Positions 1-5,178 of a stretch of DNA of 5,528 bases are shown one piece after another (the stretch's first letter is position 1; every line of letters starts with the position of its first letter). The notes below the pieces were generated by a model. It was not told where the DNA came from, made no database searches, and saw only the letters and a program-made list of their open reading frames with translations. A program made the position numbers and the translations under genes. The DNA is from Flavobacteriales bacterium (GTDB lineage Bacteria > Bacteroidota > Bacteroidia > NS11-12g > UBA955), in the NCBI GenBank assembly GCA_947472115.1, contig CANIZU010000133.1, positions 1 to 5,528 of the forward strand. Reading direction: 5' to 3'.

Positions 1-1046
1 CCACAGCAGAGCGCCTCAGAAATCACGCAAGGCGCATTTTCCATTTCCGAAAACAAAACGAAAGCATCGGCTTCTTGCATTTGAAAAGCGACATCCGATG
101 CATTTCTTGGTCCAAAAAACGCCACGCTAGGTTGAAAAATATGGAGCAACCCCAGTCCAAAGGCATAAGTTCTCGCCTGACTTAAGTATAGTTCATTGGC
201 GCCTCCAACCAATCGAAATTGCATTCGCCAAGTGGGGTGTTTCTGTTTGAGCGCGGCAAAGGCACGCAACATACCAAAGATGTTTTTTCGGGGTTCCAAC
301 GACGAAACATGCAAAAAGGCAAATGGCAATGCCGGATCTTTATTGGGTTCCTTGAATTGAAACACCGATGTATCCACCACATTTCGGAACAGCACAAAGG
401 GTTTTGCCCCTCCGAGATAGGCATGCATACTGCGTTGCGCGGCCAAACTCACCGGCGCTGCAACGGTCACCTTTTCCCAAAGCCTAAAAAAATCCCGCTT
501 AAAAACCCATCCGCGTTTGCCAAACCCATCAAATACCACCTCATTAAATATGGCCCAATGCTCCGTATACCATAGCGGCACCGCGCCCTTCCCCGCTTTT
601 CTAAAATTCTTGTACAAATCGGGAATCAGCCTTGCCACCTTATCACCCGCGTGGACATGAACCCCCTCGGGAATCCCATGCGCTGCGGCGTACCGCCGCA
701 GCGCCATCCCCGCAACAATCTTATAAATCCAATAATTTAAAACCCTGAAAACCCCGCCGCCCCATGGCAATTGACCCACCGGCTGCCATACCACCTCAAC
801 GCCAGAAACGCCAGCAGCGTCATCAACTCCAACAACTCCGTCACCCCCCATCACCGACATCGGCCTCGCATCCTTTCCCAATCGATACACCGGAAAATGA
901 AACAATACCAACCCAAATGAATCCTTCCTCCCCCTCTGATATTGCGCAAACGCCGCAGCATGTCGACCAATAAAATTGCCCGCACTCGCATCCAAACTAC
1001 TTGGATACCAACCCGCTAACCACCATATCGATTTGGAACCGCCCAC
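1..1046 (-). CDS. GT-B glycosyltransferase, GT4-like (3' end beyond window)
   Basis: The minus strand is open for 348 codons without a stop and runs off the left edge. The product transfers a sugar from a nucleotide-sugar donor, probably to a cell-surface polysaccharide or lipid, in the cytoplasm or at the inner membrane face. The N-terminus (residues 5-15, KSIWWLAGWYP) followed by GNFIGRHA (23-30) is typical of Bacteroidota family 4 glycosyltransferases. The donor-binding C-terminal domain begins near residue 247 with VSSLEPRKN, whose R253/K254 suit phosphate contacts. It ends with an EX7E motif (E335 and E343, in SEMENAPCVISEALCCG). A TAA lies in frame upstream and no ATG follows it, so GTG at 1046-1044 is the first sensible start. 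The gene is GC-rich in codon choice (many GCG, CGG, GGG). Only about the last 30-60 residues should be missing. Donor and acceptor cannot be read from the sequence. Confidence 0.88.
   Translation of the reverse strand, partial: MGGSKSIWWLAGWYPSSLDASAGNFIGRHAAAFAQYQRGRKDSFGLVLFHFPVYRLGKDARPMSVMGGDGVVGVDDAAGVSGVEVVWQPVGQLPWGGGVFRVLNYWIYKIVAGMALRRYAAAHGIPEGVHVHAGDKVARLIPDLYKNFRKAGKGAVPLWYTEHWAIFNEVVFDGFGKRGWVFKRDFFRLWEKVTVAAPVSLAAQRSMHAYLGGAKPFVLFRNVVDTSVFQFKEPNKDPALPFAFLHVSSLEPRKNIFGMLRAFAALKQKHPTWRMQFRLVGGANELYLSQARTYAFGLGLLHIFQPSVAFFGPRNASDVAFQMQEADAFVLFSEMENAPCVISEALCC
680..704. repeat. GC-rich perfect inverted repeat inside the glycosyltransferase gene
   Basis: Two 11-base arms, GCGCTGCGGCG (680-690) and CGCCGCAGCGC (694-704), are exact reverse complements separated by only TAC. 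The pair encodes part of MALRRYAAAHG near residues 115-125 of the glycosyltransferase. It would form a very stable hairpin in either strand but has no T-run, so it is not an intrinsic terminator. It may affect translation or simply reflect Ala/Arg codon choice. Confidence 0.6.
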
Positions 1047-1050
1047 GTAA

Positions 1051-1082
1051 CAAAAGTAAGCATCCCCAAGGTGCCCATCAAA
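1051..1082 (-). promoter_or_regulatory. Bacteroidota-type promoter for the glycosyltransferase gene
   Basis: Read on the minus strand, TTTG (1082-1079) is followed after exactly 20 bases by TACTTTTG (1058-1051). This is a full match to the Bacteroidota -33/-7 consensus TTTG-N19-20-TAnnTTTG. The -7 box ends only four bases before the GTG start, so the transcript is expected to begin at or within a few bases of the start codon, that is, with almost no leader. Confidence 0.6.
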
Positions 1083-1116
1083 TTATTGGCAATTTTTACA
1101 AACCTTCCATTCTAAC

Positions 1117-1147
1117 TTGAAAATTTCTCAAAAAAAATCTATCTTTG
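1117..1147 (+). promoter_or_regulatory. Bacteroidota-type promoter for tRNA-His
   Basis: TTG (1117-1119) and TATCTTTG (1140-1147) are separated by 20 bases, matching the Bacteroidota -33/-7 consensus. The -7 box lies 13 bases before the mature tRNA 5' end, which leaves room for a short leader removed by RNase P. It diverges from the glycosyltransferase promoter, with about 34 bases between the two -33 boxes. Confidence 0.65.
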
Positions 1148-1160
1148 CACTTCAGTAAAT

Positions 1161-1235
1161 GGCGGTTATAGCTCAGGTGGTTAGAGCACTAGCTTGTGGC
1201 GCTAGGGGTCGCCGGTTCGAGTCCGGTTAGTCGCC
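1161..1235 (+). tRNA. tRNA-His (anticodon GTG)
   Basis: The sequence folds into a full cloverleaf. The acceptor stem pairs GCGGTTA with TAGTCGC, including a G-U next to a U-G. The D stem is GCTC/GAGC with an AGGTGGTTA loop. The anticodon stem is CTAGC/GCTAG with loop TTGTGGC and anticodon GTG at 1196-1198. The T stem is GCCGG/CCGGT with loop TTCGAGT. An extra G at 1161 faces C73 at 1235, the G-1:C73 pair that is the identity mark of bacterial tRNA-His. The bases after C73 are CTCCA, so CCA is not encoded directly at 74-76 and must be added by the CCA-adding enzyme. Confidence 0.96.
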
Positions 1236-1240
1236 CTCCA

Positions 1241-1276
1241 AAAGAAAAAAGCAGCGAAATCGCTGCTTTTTTCTTT
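1241..1276. terminator. Perfect 16-bp hairpin terminator, likely bidirectional
   Basis: Bases 1241-1256 and 1261-1276 are exact reverse complements around the loop AAAT. A core GCAGCG/CGCTGC is flanked by A-rich and T-rich arms, so the stem is followed by a U-run on either strand. It sits five bases after the tRNA-His 3' end, and 91 bases past the folE stop on the opposite strand. It can therefore end both transcripts. Confidence 0.85.
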
Positions 1277-1367
1277 TTATCTTATCTCGAAATCACCCAT
1301 TTGCAATTCCGATAACTGACTATTAAACAACAGATAGGCATTCAAAAACACCAATCCGCCGCCTTTA

Positions 1368-2039
1368 TCAACCAATATACCTCAGCAACTCCGCACGCGT
1401 TGCCGCGTCCAAGAACTTGCCGTGGAAACTGCTTGTCACTGTGCTGCTCGACGTATCCTTAATTCCCCGGCTAGCCACACACATGTGCTTGGCATCCATC
1501 ACCACCGCAACATCGTCTGTACCCAAAACCTGCTTCAACTCCTGCGCTATTTGAACCGTCATGCGCTCCTGAACCTGAGGACGGCGAGCATAATAATCCA
1601 CAATGCGATTCAACTTACTCAACCCAATCACCTTACCGCTGCTAAAGTAAGCCACGTGCGCAAATCCATAAATCGGCACAAAATGATGCTCACAAGTACT
1701 GTGAAATTGAATATTCTTCTCAACCAACATCTCCGAATACTTGTAACTGTTTTCGAAAAGCGTTGGCTCTGGTTTATTCTTAGGATCCAGGCCTTTAAAA
1801 TGCTCGTTGACATACATCTTGGCGACACGCAATGGCGTCCCCTGTAAACTCTCATCGGTCAAATCCAACCCCAACACATGCATAATCTCCTTGAAATGCT
1901 TGGCAATCAACTCGATTTTTAACGCATCATCCATCGCAAAGGCATCTTCCCTCAAGGGCGTCTCCTGCTTAATCGAAATGTGCGAATCGCCCATCTCTTC
2001 CCACTGCTTCAGCAGTTCGTTTGCTAACTTTTTATCCAT
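1368..2039 (-). CDS. folE: GTP cyclohydrolase I
   Basis: This 223-residue cytoplasmic enzyme converts GTP to 7,8-dihydroneopterin triphosphate plus formate, the entry step to folate and other pterins. The length matches the classic zinc-dependent type (E. coli about 222). Family signatures in order are LGLDLTDESLQGTPLRVAKM (56-75), STCEHHFVPIYG (114-125), VIGLSKLNRIVDYYARRPQ (137-155) and MCVASRGIKDTSSSTVTS (186-203). The zinc ligands expected from E. coli are present as C116, H119 and C187, so this is not the zinc-independent FolE2. The ATG at 2039-2037 lies inside the end of the upstream PTPS-family gene, with an 8-base overlap, which implies translational coupling in one operon. The N-terminal 35 residues are charged and variable, as usual in the family. 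No later gene follows before the hairpin terminator at 1241-1276. Confidence 0.97.
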   Translation of the reverse strand: MDKKLANELLKQWEEMGDSHISIKQETPLREDAFAMDDALKIELIAKHFKEIMHVLGLDLTDESLQGTPLRVAKMYVNEHFKGLDPKNKPEPTLFENSYKYSEMLVEKNIQFHSTCEHHFVPIYGFAHVAYFSSGKVIGLSKLNRIVDYYARRPQVQERMTVQIAQELKQVLGTDDVAVVMDAKHMCVASRGIKDTSSSTVTSSFHGKFLDAATRAELLRYIG

Positions 2040-2445
2040 TGAACTCTACAAAATTACGTGGTGTTTCGTACAATCTTACACCCAAATTCATTTCCTGGGG
2101 AACACGAGCCCGCAATTTTTGCCAAATCACCCAAACAATATTCTCGGCCGTTGGATTCAAATCACGAAATTCCTCAGTATCCAAATTTAAGTTTTTGTGA
2201 TCAAATCGCTCAATCACTTCTTCTTCGATGTACTGCTTAATTAGCTTCATATCAATCAAATAGCCCGTCACAGAATCCACTTCCCCCTCAACCCTAACCT
2301 CCAAATCGTAATTGTGGCCATGATAGTGCGCGTTGTTACACAATCCAAAAAATGCTTGATTCTCAGCATCCGTCCACGAAGGAACATGCAAGCGATGGGC
2401 AGCATTAAAATGGGCGGTGCGGTAAACGGCGACTCTGTGTGACAT
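2032..2445 (-). CDS. 6-pyruvoyltetrahydropterin synthase / QueD (6-carboxytetrahydropterin synthase) family protein
   Basis: This 137-residue protein acts on dihydroneopterin triphosphate, the product of FolE, its operon partner. Zinc-binding histidines are H17 (in AHFNAAHRL) and H42/H44 (in HGHNY). The catalytic Cys is C36, with D82-H83 in FDHKNLNL as the other catalytic residues, and E127 in LYETPRN fits the pterin-anchoring Glu. The Cys is spaced C-X5-HGH, as in animal-type PTPS, rather than the C-X3-HGH of E. coli QueD. The product may thus be 6-pyruvoyltetrahydropterin or, for queuosine/deazapurine synthesis, 6-carboxytetrahydropterin; sequence alone does not settle it. The ATG at 2445-2443 (MSHRVAVYRTAHF) gives the usual family N-terminus. 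The same frame stays open about 90 codons further upstream, but that stretch overlaps the divergent gene and has no family resemblance. A -7-like TAGTTTTG (2513-2506, minus) without a matching -33 is the only promoter hint. Confidence 0.93.
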   Translation of the reverse strand: MSHRVAVYRTAHFNAAHRLHVPSWTDAENQAFFGLCNNAHYHGHNYDLEVRVEGEVDSVTGYLIDMKLIKQYIEEEVIERFDHKNLNLDTEEFRDLNPTAENIVWVIWQKLRARVPQEMNLGVRLYETPRNFVEFNG

Positions 2446-2476
2446 CTTTTTTGATAGAAATAGTGATAGTAAAACC

Positions 2477-2500
2477 AAACAAAACGGAAATGGTTTGTTT
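2477..2500. repeat. Inverted repeat in the divergent spacer between the PTPS-family and SRPBCC-like genes
   Basis: AAACAAA (2477-2483) and TTTGTTT (2494-2500) form a 7-bp dyad with a 10-base spacer. It lies in the 67-base region between the two divergent starts, where a regulator could act on both genes. The arms are AT-only apart from one C/G pair, so chance is a real alternative. Confidence 0.3.
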
Positions 2501-2512
2501 CTATACAAAACT

Positions 2513-2956
2513 ATGATGCAATTCACATTTATCACCCGCGTTGATGCCAATATTGACGAGGTTAGTCGAAAATTCAACAAAGAATTGCTCCTCAAACTCA
2601 ACCCGCCATTCATCAAAATGAATTTACTGCGATACGATGGCCAACTCACCGGCAACCAGCTCTCCTTCCAAATTGGCATCGGCCCCATGAAACAGCATTG
2701 GGATGGCATCATTACCGCCCACCGCTACACACACAAAGATTGGCTTTTCCGCGATGAAGGCCTCAAACTTCCGCATCCCCTAAAAACTTGGAAACACACC
2801 CATGCGCTGAAGTCCAATGGGGAACAAACGATAATCATCGACCGCCTAAAATTCGAAGGCTTAAATCCTTTCTTTAGCGCGATGCTTTGCCTGCCGTTTA
2901 TCTTGATGTTTTGGATGCGTAAACCGCTCTACAAAAAGCATTTAGGCAAGCGCTAG
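2513..2956 (+). CDS. Small SRPBCC-like (ligand-binding fold) protein
   Basis: The product is 147 residues (146 if the second of two adjacent ATGs is used). I recognise it by overall look as an SRPBCC/START-like protein of the type often listed as COG4276, not by a decisive motif. Features that fit are a beta-strand start (MQFTFITRVDANIDEV, 2-17), a helix with FNKELLLKLNPP (21-32), GPMKQHW (58-63), WLFRDEGLKLPHPLKTWKHTH (77-97), and a strand TIIIDRLKF (106-114). A hydrophobic C-terminal helix FFSAMLCLPFILMFW (120-134) and the basic tail RKPLYKKHLGKR complete it. Such proteins enclose hydrophobic ligands in a pocket. A TTG at 2495 would add six residues, but ATG at 2513 gives the expected N-terminus. 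It converges on blh, sharing the four bases CTAG that hold both stop codons. That neighbourhood suggests a role with carotenoids or retinal, such as carrying or modifying a hydrophobic intermediate; this is inference only. Confidence 0.78.
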   Translation: MMQFTFITRVDANIDEVSRKFNKELLLKLNPPFIKMNLLRYDGQLTGNQLSFQIGIGPMKQHWDGIITAHRYTHKDWLFRDEGLKLPHPLKTWKHTHALKSNGEQTIIIDRLKFEGLNPFFSAMLCLPFILMFWMRKPLYKKHLGKR

Positions 2957-3849
2957 TCGTGTTTGTGATTCCGATAGAGCCCGTCCATCACCACCACATG
3001 GGGCAAGGTAACCAACGATAACAAAACAAAGGCAAATCCCAGATTCGATTCCAAATCAAATCGCAGTAAAAACGCCATCCCCACCAAGGCCATCAATCCA
3101 AAAGGTACAAATCCCATGAGCGTTTTCTTTCTGTTTTGATTGTAATTCACACGAACATAGTCCAATTGATATTGCATCGATTGTAAGGCATGCCAAAAGC
3201 AAAAAACGACAACGAAACCCAAAAGCAAAGGCGTTAACCAATACCAAACGGTGACCAAAAACCACTGTAGTAAATACGACATCCAGCCACTGCGATGCGT
3301 ACGATACAAAACTGCGCCGTAGATCAAAACAAAGACAATCGAAGCGACAAGCAACCCGCTATTGTCGAGATGCCCGATGTCGGAAACAGTGGCGCCAGGC
3401 CGACCCAGCATCGTCGAAAAAATACCAAACACCTCTTGGCTGTGCTTGAGCACCGGGAAAACCACCAACCAACTGCCCCATAGTATAGAATCCAACGACC
3501 AAATTCGGTTTGTGTTAAAATTCGACTGACCAAAATGGTGGATCGAAATCAAAAGGAATAACGCCAGCGACAGCATCGGCCAAACATACCATAAAGCCAG
3601 ATACAGCAGCATTACGCCGAGGTACATTACTAAAAATTTCGCACTGCCCGACGTGTTTTTTTCTTTGCGATAAAAAAAGTCGTTGCCGCCGTGAGGAATC
3701 CCCAAAAACACCAAACCCACCAAGCAGAGCGCGCCTTGCAGCATCGCAAATTGCAATAGAAACGGCACCATGAGAATAAAAAACAATTGCAATATCAACT
3801 GCCAACGAAACAGCGGCGACCTGGTATAATTCGATTTCAGCGCTTCCAT
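2953..3849 (-). CDS. blh: Brp/Blh-family beta-carotene 15,15'-dioxygenase
   Basis: This 298-residue integral membrane protein cleaves beta-carotene at its central double bond to two molecules of all-trans retinal, the chromophore of microbial rhodopsins. Hydrophobic segments lie near residues 16-52, 72-103, 121-134, 166-182, 191-219, 245-262 and 268-285. The family's iron-binding histidines are visible in FLGIPHGGND (H53), SIHHFGQ (H104/H105), FCFWHALQSMQYQ (H220) and TLPHVVVMDGLY (H284). The length is typical. The ATG at 3849-3847 lies one base after the crtY stop, so the two genes form one operon and probably are translationally coupled: CrtY makes the substrate that Blh uses. The stop codon TAG shares CTAG with the stop of the convergent SRPBCC-like gene, and there is no hairpin between them. 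No rhodopsin gene is in the window, although in many marine bacteria blh lies next to one. Confidence 0.94.
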   Translation of the reverse strand: MEALKSNYTRSPLFRWQLILQLFFILMVPFLLQFAMLQGALCLVGLVFLGIPHGGNDFFYRKEKNTSGSAKFLVMYLGVMLLYLALWYVWPMLSLALFLLISIHHFGQSNFNTNRIWSLDSILWGSWLVVFPVLKHSQEVFGIFSTMLGRPGATVSDIGHLDNSGLLVASIVFVLIYGAVLYRTHRSGWMSYLLQWFLVTVWYWLTPLLLGFVVVFCFWHALQSMQYQLDYVRVNYNQNRKKTLMGFVPFGLMALVGMAFLLRFDLESNLGFAFVLLSLVTLPHVVVMDGLYRNHKHD

Positions 3850-3850
3850 A

Positions 3851-5011
3851 TCAATTCATCCATTTGGCAAACAAGGTCCTCAGAAAAAGGCGCTTCGGCA
3901 ACCTTGAAAATATCATTATCTCTTGCAAAAGATTGGTTTTTTCATTCAAAAACCGCAACACATTGGAAGCACTTTGGTAATGAAACAGTTGATCAAAAAT
4001 TTGCTTCCCTCGATTCGGGTGTTTTTGTAAAATTCGCAACAGCAAATCATCATAAAAACGAAACCGCTTTTTCCGATACAGCGTGGGTATCAATGCATTG
4101 CTTTTCAGTGCCAAGGCAATCGATCGACCGTGTTGCATCATTCGTAAAAATCCATAACCGGTTGTGGGTTTTAAGGCCCCGGCCAGAACACCCAAAGGCA
4201 CAATTCGCTTATCTGCTGCATGAAACCGCTCCGACGCATCAAAAACTGAGCTCATGGGAATTGCGTTGTGTTCCAATTCTGTCATGGAAATATCCCAACC
4301 GCGTTTATCACAAATTTCTTGAAGCATACGTTGCCCTTCCTCCAATCCCAAAATCTCTTTATCAAACTGCGTGACTTCAATCAATGCTTCTTCACGGCTA
4401 AATGGAAGGACATAGAGAAACCGAGTTTTTCCTGTCTGTTCAATTCCAAAATCCATCAATGTACAAGCGTCGGAATCAAATAGGGATACACCCGATTTGC
4501 TCTTTACACGCCAACCCACAAACGACTGCCACAAAGCAATTTCTGATGACTTTACCGACGCGCCTCCGCTTCCAAAAAACCAATCAGCAACCACGTTGAG
4601 GCTCTCAACACTTGCGTCATTATCAATTTGGACGTCCACCGAAACCTGACCCCCAATTTGACTGTTTGATGTCACACGGCCAAAACACCAATCGATTTGA
4701 CCGGAAGATCCAATTGCGTTTTTTACAAATGTGTAAAATGCCTCGCTCCGACAGTGATAATAAGTATAGGGATCGATGCGCTGTGATTCACCAAAGACTT
4801 GAACTTGACTCCAGGAAAAATCGACAAAACTTAGATCCTGAATCAAAGCATCGCCCCAAAAACACCAAGTTCTATCGTTTTGCTTGAATTTGTCGCACTC
4901 CACAATGAGTAACGTTTTATCGTCCAACAAACCCTCTTTATGCATCCAATACGCCAACCACAAACCGGAAGCGCCAGCGCCTTGAATGATATAATTGTAC
5001 CTCTTTTTCAA
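3851..5011 (-). CDS. crtY: Lycopene beta-cyclase, CrtY type
   Basis: This 386-residue flavoprotein cyclises both ends of lycopene to beta-carotene without net redox change, at the membrane surface. It shows a Rossmann FAD motif GAGASG (11-16) with the ribose-binding acid E38, then DRTWCFW (46-52), YYHCRSEAFY (84-93), FGSGGAS (146-152), WQSFVGW (161-167), LMDF (185-188), FLYVLPFSREEALIEVTQF (198-216), IPM (251-253) and GVLAGALKPTTGYGFLRMM (274-292). These are the CrtY/CrtL signatures in the right order, and the length is normal. The start is TTG at 5011-5009: a TGA directly precedes it in frame, and the first in-frame ATG lies after the FAD motif. The gene ends one base before blh. CrtY thus supplies the beta-carotene that Blh cleaves. 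The phytoene and lycopene genes (crtE, crtB, crtI) must lie elsewhere. Confidence 0.96.
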   Translation of the reverse strand: MKKRYNYIIQGAGASGLWLAYWMHKEGLLDDKTLLIVECDKFKQNDRTWCFWGDALIQDLSFVDFSWSQVQVFGESQRIDPYTYYHCRSEAFYTFVKNAIGSSGQIDWCFGRVTSNSQIGGQVSVDVQIDNDASVESLNVVADWFFGSGGASVKSSEIALWQSFVGWRVKSKSGVSLFDSDACTLMDFGIEQTGKTRFLYVLPFSREEALIEVTQFDKEILGLEEGQRMLQEICDKRGWDISMTELEHNAIPMSSVFDASERFHAADKRIVPLGVLAGALKPTTGYGFLRMMQHGRSIALALKSNALIPTLYRKKRFRFYDDLLLRILQKHPNRGKQIFDQLFHYQSASNVLRFLNEKTNLLQEIMIFSRLPKRLFLRTLFAKWMN

Positions 5012-5039
5012 TCAGAATAAAGCATACAATAAACCACAA

Positions 5040-5057
5040 CAAACATTTAATTGTTTG
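5040..5057. repeat. Palindrome in the crtY-transaldolase spacer, possible operator
   Basis: The arms CAAACA (5040-5045) and TGTTTG (5052-5057) are exact reverse complements around TTTAAT. The dyad covers the candidate -7 box of crtY, a position where a bound repressor would block transcription. No regulator gene is nearby and the motif is not one I recognise. Confidence 0.35.
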
Positions 5058-5069
5058 AATCACAATCAA
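5040..5069 (-). promoter_or_regulatory. Candidate promoter of the crtY-blh operon
   Basis: On the minus strand TTG (5069-5067) is followed after 19 bases by AATGTTTG (5047-5040), which matches five of the six fixed positions of the Bacteroidota -7 box TAnnTTTG. Transcription would start near 5034, giving a leader of about 20-25 bases before the TTG start of crtY. Confidence 0.4.
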
Positions 5070-5165
5070 TTATTATCCATTTTTGACCCAAAACCCGAAT
5101 CCATCGGAGACCAAATCGTGTAAAAAATGTGCATCAAAACCCCAAAACACTATCTAAAGAAGGCC

Positions 5166-5173
5166 TAACTTCG
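5166..5173 (+). promoter_or_regulatory. Candidate -7 box of the transaldolase gene
   Basis: TAACTTCG matches TAnnTTTG at five of six fixed positions and ends five bases before the ATG. The sequence running into the start codon resembles other Bacteroidota promoters, and the placement mirrors that of the glycosyltransferase promoter. No good -33 box (TTG at 19-20 bases) was found upstream, so support is moderate. Confidence 0.35.
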
Positions 5174-5178
5174 CGACC

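Noticed and set aside
219..575. Plus-strand 118-codon open frame, and a minus-strand frame at 182-424
   Set aside because: Both lie inside the continuous glycosyltransferase frame, whose family motifs decide the coding strand and frame.
764..973. Plus-strand Pro/Gln-rich 69-codon open frame
   Set aside because: It is antisense to the N-terminal part of the glycosyltransferase; its low complexity comes from the GC-rich codons on the other strand.
1140..1280. Integration site at the 3' end of tRNA-His
   Set aside because: No repeat of the tRNA 3' end, integrase or other mobile gene is visible in the window.
1422..2190. Plus-strand open frames of 127-141 codons opposite folE and the PTPS-family gene
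   Set aside because: They mirror well-supported enzymes on the minus strand and show no family resemblance.
2506..2513. TAGTTTTG as a full promoter for the PTPS-family and folE genes
   Set aside because: The -7 match is good but no TTG lies 17-23 bases upstream, so it is mentioned only as a hint.
2446..2712. N-terminal extension of the PTPS-family protein by about 90 residues
   Set aside because: It overlaps the divergent SRPBCC-like gene, and the normal family N-terminus begins at the ATG at 2445.
3787..4887. Plus-strand open frames of 65-195 codons opposite crtY
   Set aside because: CrtY has every expected motif in order on the minus strand; these are shadows.
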